Shown piece after piece: positions 18,300 to 27,717 of a DNA stretch of 64,000 bases; the first letter of the stretch is position 1, and every line of letters starts with the position of its first letter. The stretch lies in the NCBI RefSeq assembly GCF_014192095.1, contig NZ_JACHXN010000007.1:62001-126000 (forward strand), written 5' to 3'. The translations under genes and the position numbers were made by a program. Origin of the DNA: Phyllobacterium trifolii. GTDB lineage: Bacteria > Pseudomonadota > Alphaproteobacteria > Rhizobiales > Rhizobiaceae. The notes under the pieces are model-generated. The model made no database searches, had not been told where the DNA came from, and was given only the letters and a program-made list of their open reading frames with translations.

Positions 18300-19373
18300 T
18301 CATGCAGCCTTTGGCATGCGCGACGTGAAGGTCGCCCGCGTGATCGACACGCGTGTGCCTTTTGCGCTGCTGGCAACATCCATCTTCGCGTCAAGTTGTT
18401 TGACCAATGCCTGAACGATGGCAGTCCCCAGTCCGCCGGCAGTTTCGCTGGTGGTAACGGTGTTTTTGCCGATGCCGTTGTCGGAGACGACCAACTTCCA
18501 GTCGGTCTTGTCTACTTCGTAGGTAACAGCGATCGCGTCATCTGCCCGAACCACTGGAAAAGCATATTTAATGGCATTGATCACAAGTTCGGTTACCATC
18601 AGTCCGATGCTGACAGCCTTGTTCGAGCCGATCCATTCCTTGTCCGCAACCACATCGATGGCGACCGGATTGTCTTCACCCGTCATCGAGGCCGCCAGAC
18701 TGGCGCAAAGCTTGGACAGGTAAGACCCGACTTCAATCTGGTCGACGCTTATCGACGTATGCAGGTGCCGCTGCACCTCTGCCACCGACATAACACGCTG
18801 ATGCGCGTCCTGCAGATGCAGCCGTGTTTCCTCCGACGTGACGGCGCGTGCCTTCAAAAGCAATATGCTGGCAATGATCTGCAGGCTATTGGCAACACGA
18901 TGTTGCATTTCCTGTAGCAGCGTATCTTTCTGACGCAGAAGCTCTTCCGTCTGCTGCAGGAGATCTTCCTTTTCGCGTTCAATTGCGCGGCGATCGGTTA
19001 CATCCGAAAACGCAAGTAGGATCGTCGAGAGGCTGCTGTCGTCATAGAGCACTTTTCGCGCATTGAGCAGCATCGTCCGGCGCCCGAGACTGGGGAAATC
19101 ATGTTCGACTTCAAAGCCGTCCATAGCTGTCTTCTCCGGGATGATTGTTTCGAGAAGATCGCGCAGGGCAGGGATGTCCCACTGGCCGTCTCCAAGTGAG
19201 TAGAGCAAATGGCCCCGCGTCCGCTCGGGGTCGACCTTGAATTTTTCGTAGAAGGAACGGCTTGCGGCAAGGACCCGAATTTCATCGTCTAGCACGAGAA
19301 AGGGATCGGGAATGGTGTTGACGATCGCTTGCGCAAGCTTTTGCGCGTCTTCGAGATTAGGCAGGTCGATCAT
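18300..19373 (-). CDS. PAS-domain sensor histidine kinase (HisKA_2/HATPase)
   Basis: About 357 residues. A PAS domain occupies the N-terminal third (PDPFLVLDDEIRVLAASRSF), then a coiled helix (KEDLLQQTEELLRQKDTLLQ), the HisKA_2 phosphoacceptor box EMQHRVANSLQIIASILLLK with its histidine, and the ATPase domain with N-box ELVINAIKYAFP, DNGIG and GGLGTAIVQALV. This class of soluble alphaproteobacterial kinases often serves general stress or light and redox responses. No partner response regulator is nearby. ATG 19373 is chosen because it precedes the PAS region; ATG 19439 adds basic residues. Neither has a strong ribosome site. Confidence 0.88.
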   Translation of the reverse strand: MIDLPNLEDAQKLAQAIVNTIPDPFLVLDDEIRVLAASRSFYEKFKVDPERTRGHLLYSLGDGQWDIPALRDLLETIIPEKTAMDGFEVEHDFPSLGRRTMLLNARKVLYDDSSLSTILLAFSDVTDRRAIEREKEDLLQQTEELLRQKDTLLQEMQHRVANSLQIIASILLLKARAVTSEETRLHLQDAHQRVMSVAEVQRHLHTSISVDQIEVGSYLSKLCASLAASMTGEDNPVAIDVVADKEWIGSNKAVSIGLMVTELVINAIKYAFPVVRADDAIAVTYEVDKTDWKLVVSDNGIGKNTVTTSETAGGLGTAIVQALVKQLDAKMDVASSAKGTRVSITRATFTSRMPKAA

Positions 19374-19855
19374 GACAAAGCGTGGATCCAATCTGAACCC
19401 GGTACGGCTTCGATACGAGCGCGCCCTTTTGATCCTCATGGAGTATAGACCGAGCGTTTGTTAATGTCGCCAACCCATTTAGTTGGCTGAAGTGACCCCG
19501 CACTCCATCCGGACGTCTCGACGTGCAGCGGGTTCTGTCGCAACACCGATTACTTACCGCTCATCCTGCATAGAGCTTCTTTCTTGCTTGTAAAACACCC
19601 CTCACGGAACGCGTGAGCAATGCGAGCTGCTGTCACGACGACCTTGATCGGCCTTTACTGCGGAATACTGACATCACCGCACGGAGGACCGCTCGCTCCT
19701 GGCTAGCCCGGATCTTCGGCCAGAACCATATCCTTTGCGGATTTTGGGGTCGGCGCAGGCGAATAGCAGCTTCATCACACCGGGTGATTTTGGCCGCCCC
19801 AATTTTGACGAGGTTTTGCACGGTTGCTTCCCACGTCATCTTGATAGCTTGATGG
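19374..19855. other. intergenic region without a recognisable gene
   Basis: About 480 bases between the kinase start and the small operon at 19856. The frames here are shadows or low-complexity. It should hold the kinase promoter; none was identified with confidence. Confidence 0.3.
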
Positions 19856-20119
19856 TTATTCCAGCTCCGGTACGTCGCCAGATTGAAACAGGATCGTCGG
19901 AGCCGCATAGCCTCCCACATCAGGCTGTACATCGCGAACCCACGCCAGGACGCCAACACATTTTCCCGCGAGATAGCGCGCCATTCGCGTGGCGTCTTCC
20001 GGGGTGTCGAACTGCATCGGATCGTAAGCCGGCACAAGTTGCCCATTGTCTGCTCGGCTGAATGCGACAACAACGATGAGACGCGCGGGATGATCATTGG
20101 CGTCAGCCAATTCAGACAT
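19856..20119 (-). CDS. small hypothetical protein (87 aa)
   Basis: 87 residues reading ARLIVVVAFSRADNGQLVPAYDPMQFDTPEDATRMARYLAGKCVGVLAWVRDVQPD, which has a mixed alpha/beta character and resembles small uncharacterised proteins common in rhizobia. No catalytic motif is recognised. Its start overlaps the end of the next upstream gene by eight bases, so it is the last of a three-gene run (20746 to 19856). Confidence 0.6.
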   Translation of the reverse strand: MSELADANDHPARLIVVVAFSRADNGQLVPAYDPMQFDTPEDATRMARYLAGKCVGVLAWVRDVQPDVGGYAAPTILFQSGDVPELE

Positions 20120-20354
20120 CCTTTTTCTTTATCAATTTCGCCAACCGGGTTTCTATCGCGAGCGCGATATCGTCACGCCGCGCCAAGGACAGATTGTCGG
20201 CTATTTCGATTATCGCCGACAATATCTCATCCCTGTGCCAGCCTACGTCCCACGCTTGGCCGACCAGTTCTATCAGTTTGTCCTCAATCGCCAACTGGCA
20301 TGCATCAAAGCGCTCGGGATGATTTCTGGAATAGTGTGGTCTTGGAATTGGCAT
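20112..20354 (-). CDS. small hypothetical protein (80 aa)
   Basis: 80 residues, helical: ACQLAIEDKLIELVGQAWDVGWHRDEILSAIIEIADNLSLA, ending in a lysine-rich tail. No family recognised. The strong site GAGGAGAA before the ATG at 20354 and the overlap with the downstream gene support it as real. Position and size suggest a subunit or regulator acting with its neighbours, but nothing in the sequence shows the function. Confidence 0.6.
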   Translation of the reverse strand: MPIPRPHYSRNHPERFDACQLAIEDKLIELVGQAWDVGWHRDEILSAIIEIADNLSLARRDDIALAIETRLAKLIKKKDV

Positions 20355-20425
20355 GATATCTTTCTCCTCAAAGGATATCTCATTTCATCAAACACCACCT
20401 CGGCAGCGTATCAACCGGCTCGTTC

Positions 20426-20746
20426 CTATTCAGTGAGCTCTGGCGGAAACTCAATGGGTGCAAGACCCTGCTTGACACGAAGCTTGTTCGCAGTCGCGAC
20501 GGACAGGTTGGTCCATATGTCGGCGATCGTCTCGGCCGCCCCGACAAGGTCATCGTCAATGTCGTGCTGGTCCATTTCGTCAAGGATGCGATCGAAGGTC
20601 TGGGCACCTTGCTCGACCACGCGGTAAAGCCTGACTGCCTGAGCAGTACTCAAATCAGCAATCTCGAGCGTTCGTGTAACATCGTCCGCGATCTGCTTGG
20701 CGAACTCCGCCTGCTCCTGCAGCGTTAGAACCCAATCGATGGCCAT
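20426..20746 (-). CDS. small hypothetical protein (106 aa)
   Basis: 106 residues beginning MAIDWVLTLQEQAEFAKQIA, almost entirely helical and acidic (DEMDQHDIDDDLVGAAETIA). ATG 20746 with GGGAGAG is preferred to the longer frame from 20833, whose extra residues look unlike a protein. It is first of three small same-strand genes. Unknown function. Confidence 0.55.
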   Translation of the reverse strand: MAIDWVLTLQEQAEFAKQIADDVTRTLEIADLSTAQAVRLYRVVEQGAQTFDRILDEMDQHDIDDDLVGAAETIADIWTNLSVATANKLRVKQGLAPIEFPPELTE

Positions 20747-21656
20747 GATCTCTCCCACAACAAATTCGCAGAGCCTACGCTCGCCGTCAATCGGGCTGTG
20801 GACCATCAGGATTGTCACAGTCGACCGAGACACAGCGAGAACCTGATTGGAGACGCGGTCACTTGGCTACAGCGCGCGCAGTGGCAAGAACGAAACGTTC
20901 CCATTGCCACTGCCAAACGCACCTACTGTGTCTGCGCCATTAACGTGATCGATGCAACAACCGAACCTGAAATGTTCCCTCAAGAACATTTGCCGAACGT
21001 GGCTCCCAGAATGATGTTGGCTTCGTCGTCCACTTCCTAGCGGATCCGCGTGGCCGCCTCATCAACTTCGAACAAGGTCACATCCTGGCTGCCAGAAATG
21101 GAAACCAGGACCCTCAGCTCCTTTCATCGAAGCGATATCGAGTAGCGGACTTGCAATGGCCGCTTCGGCCGCGGCTAAGGTGTTAGGGCAGCCAAGGATT
21201 GATATGGCGGAACGGTCGATGAACCGGAGTCGGTAAACGTAAATAAGCGCTTTGACGATCTGGAAAAGAAGATCGAAAAATCTCAGGCATTCTATTCATT
21301 GCGGGTCTTGTATTGGCCTTCGTCGCCTTCATTGTCAAAGGAGGATTCGCGTTCTGCGAGTGCTGTCGTTGCCTATCTCTCTCGTGCGGTTTTGGCGACA
21401 TTTCTGAATCCGCTGAATGCCCGACTGATTACAACTCGCGGAGGGGCGCTTTAGCTCGTCCCGAACGGTGCACGACGAGGCTGACTTCCGCAACCTCAGA
21501 TAGCCAATATTCAATATTGAAGAGTTTTTCGTTGCTGCGCTGCAACAGATTCAAGTTTTCTTAAGCAACGCTGAAGTTTTGCCTCTACAACCTGTTGTTG
21601 TATCCATCGAATCCCATAGCTTGCGACTTCGGGTATAGGGATATGGGGTAAGGTCG
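20747..21656. other. long intergenic region with one possible broken small gene
   Basis: About 900 bases upstream of the autotransporter. Between 21238 and 21360 two overlapping frames together read like a small membrane protein: VNKRFDDLEKKIEK in one frame, then FIAGLVLAFVAFIVKGG in the next, joined across a run of five A (21276-21280). One extra A would fuse them. No other gene-like signal was found. GGGGTAAGG just before 21657 is the autotransporter's ribosome site. Confidence 0.4.
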
Positions 21657-24600
21657 GTGGCAACAAGTATCAGCAGTAGGATTTTGGACAAGCGCAGTGC
21701 GCTCCTCGCGGGGGTGTGCACTTCGGCCTTGGCGTTCTCCCTGGGATCGCAAGCATCTGCGGATGAATATACGGTGTCCAATGAAGCGGAGCTGCGTGCG
21801 GCGGTCCTTTCGGCGAACGCTGATCCAGACGCCACTGCGACAATCATCCTGGCGGGGGACATCCTGATGAGCTCGTCTACGAGCCTACTTCCTCCCTCCA
21901 AGCCCATCACGATTGACACTCAGGGTTTCACTCTCACCGGCAACATCAGCACCGGAAACGGTGCTCTTTTTCTTACAGATAGCGGAACAAGTGATCCAGT
22001 CACGCTGGAGGGCAACTTTGTTGGCGGGAACGCCGCCGCCGGCACTGCAGGAAGTGGCCTCATCATGCGGACAGGTGTGTCCGCGATCAACAACGGTGTA
22101 ATTGTGGGCGGCAACAGCCTGGATGCTGATGGCGGATCCGGCGTGCAGCTCGGCACCACCGGTGTCGGACCCACATCGTTCGTCAACAATGGAACGATTC
22201 GCGGCGGGGACGGCCCGACTAACGGTGTTAATGCGAACGGTGCTGGCATTCACGTGCGGGTGCCGACGATAATGCCCCTTATCAATAATGGGACTGTCGA
22301 GGGCGGTGTGGGAGCGGCTGCCATCATCGTTCGGCCAGGCACAGCATCGCTGAACCTAATCAACAGCGGCACGATCAGCGCTGGAGCAGGACAGGTCGAT
22401 GCAATTCGATGGATGACTGGAGCAACGACGGGCACGCTGTCGTTGGAGTTGCAGTCGGGCTCTGTCATTAACGGTAATGTTGTTGCAAATGCAACGGCAA
22501 CCACTGACACTTTGCGCCTCGGCGGGGCAGCGAACGACACCTTCGATGTGTCGGCCATCGGCCCGCAATATCAGAATTTTGACACGTTCGAGAAGACAGG
22601 CAGCAGCACCTGGGCGCTGACCGGCACGGGCACTGCAACCACCGACTGGGTGATCCAGCAGGGTACTTTGCAAATCGGAAATGGCGGTACGAGCGGCTCT
22701 GTCACAGGCAACATCACGAATAACGCAGCGCTTTCCTTCAACCGAACCGATGCCATGACCTTTGCAGGAACGATCAGCGGCACCGGTATTGTGAGCCAGA
22801 TCGGCAGCGGCACGACAGTGCTCAGCGGAACCAACGCGTACGCGGGCGGCACGTTCCTCAACGCCGGAACTCTTTCAGTATCGTCCGATGGCAATCTCGG
22901 GGATGCGAGCGGTGCGCTCAACTTTGAGGGCGGCACGCTGCAGGTGACAGGCACAGGCTTTACTGGCACGGATCGGACGATAAATTGGGGCGCCAATGGC
23001 GGCGGATTCGACATCGCCGACGCGGCCAACACATTCAACGTCGACCAGGATATCGCAGGCGGCGGCCGGCTGGCAATGACGGGTGCCGGGACCCTGGTGC
23101 TGACCGGCAGCAATAATTTTAGCGGCGGAACGACGATCTCAGCCGGCACGCTGCAGCTTGGTGACGGCGGCACCAGTGGCAGCATTGCCGGAGACGTGCT
23201 GAACAACGGCACGCTGGCATTCGACCGCAGCGATGCGCAAACTTTCTCCGGAACGATCTCCGGTTCCGGTACAGTGAACCAGATTGGCAGCGGTACGACC
23301 GTGCTGACCGGCAGCAACAGCTATAGCAGCGGGACAACAATCTCGACCGGGACGCTGCAGCTTGGCAACGGCGGCACGTCCGGCTCCATACTCGGCGATG
23401 TTGTTAACAACGCCACCCTTGCGTTCAATCGCTTGAACAGCATGAACTTCGCCGGGACAATTTCCGGCTCGGGAGAGATCCATCAAGTGGGATCGGGCCT
23501 GACAAACCTGACGGGAGACAGTTCCGGCTTTACCGGCACAACCACGGTTGACGCCGGCACTCTTGCCGTCAATGGCAGCCTGTGCGGTGATGTGAATGTG
23601 CTGGCCGGCGGACGGTTGCAAGGCATCGGCACGGTCTGCGATACCAACAACACCGGCACTATAGCGCCGGGCAATTCCATTGGCACGCTAACGGTGGCAG
23701 GCAATTACACCGGAAACGGCGGTACTTTGGAGATAGAAACCGAGCTTGGCGGCGATGCCTCGCCGACAGACCGGCTGGTGGTTACCGGCGACACGGCGGG
23801 CAGTACCAATGTCAAGGTGATCAATGTCGGCGGGACTGGTGCGGCGACGGTCGAGGGGATCAAGATCGTCGATGTCGGCGGCGCGTCGAGCGGCACATTC
23901 TCGCTGCTCGGCGATTATGTGATCAATGGCGAACAGGCGGTCGTTGCCGGAGCCTATGGCTATACCTTGCAGAAGAATGGCGTGAGCACGCCGAGCGATG
24001 GTGACTGGTATCTGCGTTCCGAGCTGACATCGCCGACCGCACCTGGCGAGCCCGAAAATCCTGGAGAACCCGGCGGTCCGATCTACCAGCCCGGTGCGCC
24101 TCTCTATGAAGCCTATGCACAGGTGCTGCAGAGCCTCAACGGTGTCTCAAGCCTGCAGCAGCGTGTCGGCAATCGCTATTGGGCCGGCGCAGGCAACAGC
24201 GCACTTGCACAAGGCGATGGCCCTGGAACAGTTGAAGCCGCCCCGATGCCTTCAGAAGGCGGCGATACCGTCACCGATGCGCGGGGCATCTGGGCACGGA
24301 TTGACGGTGCCCATGGCAAGTTCGAGCCAAGGACTTCGACCACGGACGCTGATTACGATATCGACACCTGGAAGCTGACAACCGGCATCGACGGCCAGTT
24401 CTACGAGAGCGACGCCGGCAAGCTCATCGGCAGTCTTACCGCCCATTATGGCCATGCCTCGGCCGACATTACCTCGTTCTTCGGTGATGGCTCGATCGAC
24501 ACCGACGGTTATGGACTGGGCGGCACGCTGACATGGTATGGCCAGAACGGTTTTTATGTCGACGGGCAGGCACAGGCGACCTGGTATGACAGTGATCTGA

Positions 24601-25118
24601 CCTCCGATACGCTCGGCACCAGCCTTACCGACGGCAACAATGGTTTCGGCTATGCCTTCAGCCTTGAGACGGGCAAGCGGATCGATCTTGACCAGAGCTG
24701 GACCCTGACGCCGCAGGCGCAGCTTGCCTATTCCAATGTCGATATCGACGACTTCACCGACCCGTTCGGCGCCGACGTGTCGTTTGGCAGCGGCGACAGC
24801 CTCAAGGGCAGGGTCGGGCTTTCCGCCGATTACCAGAATGCCTGGGAGGATGGTGCCGGCAAGCTGACCCGCACCAATCTTTATGGCATCGCCAACCTTT
24901 ATTATGAGTTCCTCGATGGCAACGAGACCGATGTCTCCGGTGTGAACTTCGCCACGGCCAATGACCGCACCTGGGGCGGTATCGGCGCCGGCGGCAGCTA
25001 TAACTGGAATGACGACAAATATTCGCTCTACAGCGAGGTATCCATCAACACCAGCCTGTCCAATTTCGCTGACAGCTACAGTGTCAATGGCACTGCGGGG
25101 TTCAGGGTGAAGTTCTGA
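21657..25118 (+). CDS. autotransporter adhesin-like protein (type Va secretion)
   Basis: 1153 residues from GTG 21657. An extended signal peptide (RSALLAGVCTSALAFSLGSQASA) leads to a glycine/threonine-rich beta-helical passenger of ~750 residues with passenger-associated repeats (GTLQLGNGGTSGSI, ISGSGTVNQIGSGTTVLTG, NYTGNGGTLEIETELGG). A proline-rich hinge (PGEPENPGEPGGP) and a ~300-residue beta-barrel follow, ending GTAGFRVKF with the C-terminal aromatic residue needed for outer-membrane insertion. Architecture resembles Brucella/Ochrobactrum adhesins such as OmaA/BmaC. Surface adhesion is the likely role, by family. It stands alone. Confidence 0.92.
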   Translation: MATSISSRILDKRSALLAGVCTSALAFSLGSQASADEYTVSNEAELRAAVLSANADPDATATIILAGDILMSSSTSLLPPSKPITIDTQGFTLTGNISTGNGALFLTDSGTSDPVTLEGNFVGGNAAAGTAGSGLIMRTGVSAINNGVIVGGNSLDADGGSGVQLGTTGVGPTSFVNNGTIRGGDGPTNGVNANGAGIHVRVPTIMPLINNGTVEGGVGAAAIIVRPGTASLNLINSGTISAGAGQVDAIRWMTGATTGTLSLELQSGSVINGNVVANATATTDTLRLGGAANDTFDVSAIGPQYQNFDTFEKTGSSTWALTGTGTATTDWVIQQGTLQIGNGGTSGSVTGNITNNAALSFNRTDAMTFAGTISGTGIVSQIGSGTTVLSGTNAYAGGTFLNAGTLSVSSDGNLGDASGALNFEGGTLQVTGTGFTGTDRTINWGANGGGFDIADAANTFNVDQDIAGGGRLAMTGAGTLVLTGSNNFSGGTTISAGTLQLGDGGTSGSIAGDVLNNGTLAFDRSDAQTFSGTISGSGTVNQIGSGTTVLTGSNSYSSGTTISTGTLQLGNGGTSGSILGDVVNNATLAFNRLNSMNFAGTISGSGEIHQVGSGLTNLTGDSSGFTGTTTVDAGTLAVNGSLCGDVNVLAGGRLQGIGTVCDTNNTGTIAPGNSIGTLTVAGNYTGNGGTLEIETELGGDASPTDRLVVTGDTAGSTNVKVINVGGTGAATVEGIKIVDVGGASSGTFSLLGDYVINGEQAVVAGAYGYTLQKNGVSTPSDGDWYLRSELTSPTAPGEPENPGEPGGPIYQPGAPLYEAYAQVLQSLNGVSSLQQRVGNRYWAGAGNSALAQGDGPGTVEAAPMPSEGGDTVTDARGIWARIDGAHGKFEPRTSTTDADYDIDTWKLTTGIDGQFYESDAGKLIGSLTAHYGHASADITSFFGDGSIDTDGYGLGGTLTWYGQNGFYVDGQAQATWYDSDLTSDTLGTSLTDGNNGFGYAFSLETGKRIDLDQSWTLTPQAQLAYSNVDIDDFTDPFGADVSFGSGDSLKGRVGLSADYQNAWEDGAGKLTRTNLYGIANLYYEFLDGNETDVSGVNFATANDRTWGGIGAGGSYNWNDDKYSLYSEVSINTSLSNFADSYSVNGTAGFRVKF
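22650..23505 (+). repeat. tandem passenger repeats inside the autotransporter gene
   Basis: Three units encode nearly the same ~55-residue block (GTLQxGxGGTSGS, then xxFxGTISGxG, then QIGSGTTVL or a variant), starting near 22662, 23145 and 23350. Units 2 and 3 are adjacent; a divergent block lies between units 1 and 2. DNA similarity between units is high enough for slippage or recombination to change copy number. Confidence 0.75.
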
Positions 25119-25390
25119 GGGCACCAGAGCCCGTCGCGATTTACCGCAATACACAATGTGAAGGGCAGGCCGGGTGCCGACACGGTGGGCACTATGGTCA
25201 GCATTCAAAAGCGTGCGCTTGCATGGTTAACAAAAGGAAAAGCACCCGAACCTCCGGAACGCAAATTACCGGAGGATCGGGCGTCGGAAGGGGGCTGCTG
25301 GTGAAAAAGAAGCACGATGCCTCTTCTAGCAGGCCCCGCCAGGCACGGGGGTGTACCAAGCGTTCCTAAAATACTCTCAAAACGGCGGTG

Positions 25391-25458
25391 CCACTACGGA
25401 CCAAGGACCCATGATGGCTCGGACTAAGGTCCAACTTATCCTTGGCGGCCCATAGTGG
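25391..25458 (+). other. long hairpin upstream of a small leader-like ORF
   Basis: CCACTA (25391-25396) and CCAAGGA (25401-25407) pair with TCCTTGG (25439-25445) and TAGTGG (25453-25458), giving a two-part stem with a small internal loop. Inside, GGACC and GGTCC can pair further. No U-run follows, so it is not a simple terminator. It lies 35 bases before the ribosome site of the 23-codon frame at 25493 and may be a structured leader. Confidence 0.55.
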
Positions 25459-25492
25459 GGCGATCTATAAACACAAGAAAGAGGAGCAAAAA

Positions 25493-25564
25493 ATGGAAAG
25501 GGACGAATTTATCCGTCATGCGGCAAATATACCGGTGAGTGATGACCCGAAGGGTTCAAGTTAG
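25493..25564 (+). CDS. possible 23-residue leader peptide
   Basis: ATG 25493 is preceded by GAGGAG at ideal spacing and opens a frame of 23 codons beginning MERDEFIRHAANIPVS and ending at TAG 25562-25564. It lies after the hairpin at 25391-25458 and 51 bases before the dehalogenase-like gene. It may be a leader peptide or a short real protein; chance cannot be excluded. Confidence 0.35.
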   Translation: MERDEFIRHAANIPVSDDPKGSS

Positions 25565-25615
25565 TATGCTCCGGTGATCGAAATCGCCGAAGCTGGATCA
25601 GGCAAAGGGGTTGAA

Positions 25616-26305
25616 ATGAGCGGAGCGAGGTTTGAGAACGTTGAGGCCTGCGTCTTCGATGCCTACGGGACGCTGCTCGACTTTAATTCTGCTGCCGGGC
25701 GGGCGAAAGACACCCTCGGTGACAACGCAGATGCTTTGTCGAGTCTATGGCGTCAAAAGCAGCTTGAGTACACGTGGCTGCGCTCGCTGATGGGCGCCCA
25801 TGCGCCATTTTGGCAAGTGACAGGCGAAGCGCTGGACTATGCTATGGAAGCTCTTGCCATCGCCGACGATGAATTGCGTCAGCGACTGATGCAGTTCTAC
25901 CTCGCGCTCGATCCATTCCCGGAAGTGGCCGCGACATTGAAGATCCTGAAGCAAGCGGGGATAAAGACGGCGATACTGACCAACGGATCACCTCAAATGA
26001 TCACAGCCGCCTGCCGCAATGCAGGCATCGACGTTTTCCTCGATGCTATTTTGTCGGTTGATGAAGTCCAAGTCTATAAGCCGCATCCGTCCGTCTACCA
26101 GCTTGCCGTTGACAGGCTCGGTGTTGCCAAGGAGCGCATCTCCTTTCAGTCCTCGAATTCCTGGGATGCCGTTGGCGCGTCGCATTTCGGATTCCAGGTC
26201 GCATGGTGCAATCGCTACGATCAGCGGTTTGATCGCTTGCCGGCACAGCCCGACGCAGTCATCAAGAGCTTGGCGGAACTACCGCTCCTTATTGGTATAG
26301 TGTGA
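25616..26305 (+). CDS. haloacid dehalogenase type II (L-2-haloacid dehalogenase-like)
   Basis: 229 residues of a HAD hydrolase with the type II dehalogenase pattern: nucleophile motif CVFDAYGTLLDF, the cap sequence LWRQKQLEYTWLRSLMG, motif II ILTNGSP, the lysine in VYKPHPSVYQLA, and SSNSWDAVGASHFGF. These match the L-2-haloacid dehalogenases that hydrolyse 2-chloro acids to D-2-hydroxy acids; other small acids are possible substrates. ATG 25616 has AAAGGGG; the longer frame from GTG 25574 adds 14 residues. Cytoplasmic. Confidence 0.87.
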   Translation: MSGARFENVEACVFDAYGTLLDFNSAAGRAKDTLGDNADALSSLWRQKQLEYTWLRSLMGAHAPFWQVTGEALDYAMEALAIADDELRQRLMQFYLALDPFPEVAATLKILKQAGIKTAILTNGSPQMITAACRNAGIDVFLDAILSVDEVQVYKPHPSVYQLAVDRLGVAKERISFQSSNSWDAVGASHFGFQVAWCNRYDQRFDRLPAQPDAVIKSLAELPLLIGIV

Positions 26306-26370
26306 GGACAGATTTCTGCCGACATTGGCGCATTTTTATCGCCTCGGCTGATTGAAGCGCTGGATGGATT

Positions 26371-27717
26371 TTATTCGGCCAGCGGTGCTGGCTCCGCCCG
26401 CTTGCGCCGAATAGCATCAGCGATAAAGACGCGGGACAGGGCGTGGTAAAGCGGTTCGTGCGAAATCATCCGCGCCGTGCCGTAGCCGAGCATCGCGGTG
26501 CACATCAGCGCGATGACGCTGTTGTGACTTCCCGTCATTTCGAGAATGATGACAAAGGCCGTCATCGGTGCCTGTACGACACCGGCAAAGTAGCCCGCCA
26601 TGCCGAGGATTGCCGCAAGTCCGATATTGCTGCCGAGCAATTGTCCAACGGCGCTTCCGAAACCGGCGCCGACCGAAAGCGAAGGCGCAAATATGCCGCC
26701 GGGAATACCGGAGACCATCGACAGAAAACCCGCCAGTAATTTTTCGAGAAAATAGTACCAGGGCAGGGCGTTCCCCTCCACCGCGCCACGAGCCTGTTCA
26801 TAGCCGGTACCAAAGGTCATTCCGCCAGACAAAATGCCGATTAAGGCAACCGCAAATCCGCAGATGACAGCCAGCAGGATCATCCGGTGGAGCGGCTTTG
26901 ATATCGCCCAGCGGCGGATCCTGCGAGAAGCCTTGAGTGCGGCCGCGCTGAAGCCAGCACCAAAGGCGCCGCCGCCAACGCCGCACATGATCACCAGGAG
27001 CCAGTCGGAAAACCCGGTCGATGCGCCAGCCGACTCGCCGAAATACGTGTAGTTGCCCACAAGCCCGATGGCGGCGAGACCCGACAGGATAACCGCCGTC
27101 AGAACGAGACCATTGGCACGGGATTCATAGGAACGTCCCATCTCCTCGATGGCAAAGACAATGCCGGCGAGCGGTGTGTTGAATGCAGCGGCGATGCCCG
27201 CAGCTGATCCGGCCATGATTAGTCCGCGCGCGTGTGCCATTTTACCCCAGCGTGCCGCCTGCAACATCAGTGATGCACCGACCTGAACGGTTGGTCCCTC
27301 GCGTCCGATGGAAGCGCCACAAAAAAGACCGACGATGGTCAGCAGAATTTTGCCGGTGACCATCTTGAGGGAGAGCAGACGGGCCCGATCGTCATCATCG
27401 GTCAGGTGCCTTGCTGCGATCGCTTGCGGGATGCCGCTCCCCTGGGCATTTGGAAAAAACCGCATTGCCATAAAGGCGCAAAAGCCAAAGCCAAGCGGCG
27501 TGATGATCAGCGGCAGAAATGTCGTCCAGCCATGTGTGCCGGTCATGACGTGAAAGAGATGTTGCGCAATATCGGCCAGTTTTGAGAAAGCGACACTGAT
27601 GACACCAATTGCTAAAGCCCCGGCCCAAAACACCAGTCGCGGCCGCCAAACCCGCCTGTTTCCCCACATCGCCTGAGACCGGCGCAACATAGAGTTCTTT
27701 CGGTAGATTGGGCGCAC
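26371..27717 (-). CDS. ClC-family chloride/proton exchanger
   Basis: 448 residues with the three ClC selectivity motifs GSGIPQ, GREGP (gating glutamate) and GGIFAPSL, plus IEEMGRS, whose second-site glutamate corresponds to the internal proton glutamate of bacterial exchangers. It should therefore be a 2Cl-/H+ antiporter rather than a channel, aiding acid resistance or anion homeostasis. No CBS domains follow. The frame begins with GTG 27717; ATGs at 27690 and 27669 are equally possible starts and none has a strong ribosome site. Confidence 0.88.
   Translation of the reverse strand: MRPIYRKNSMLRRSQAMWGNRRVWRPRLVFWAGALAIGVISVAFSKLADIAQHLFHVMTGTHGWTTFLPLIITPLGFGFCAFMAMRFFPNAQGSGIPQAIAARHLTDDDDRARLLSLKMVTGKILLTIVGLFCGASIGREGPTVQVGASLMLQAARWGKMAHARGLIMAGSAAGIAAAFNTPLAGIVFAIEEMGRSYESRANGLVLTAVILSGLAAIGLVGNYTYFGESAGASTGFSDWLLVIMCGVGGGAFGAGFSAAALKASRRIRRWAISKPLHRMILLAVICGFAVALIGILSGGMTFGTGYEQARGAVEGNALPWYYFLEKLLAGFLSMVSGIPGGIFAPSLSVGAGFGSAVGQLLGSNIGLAAILGMAGYFAGVVQAPMTAFVIILEMTGSHNSVIALMCTAMLGYGTARMISHEPLYHALSRVFIADAIRRKRAEPAPLAE

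Noticed and set aside
24252-25208. 318-codon minus-strand frame under the autotransporter barrel
   Set aside because: It mirrors the strongly biased codon use of the autotransporter gene and has no independent features.
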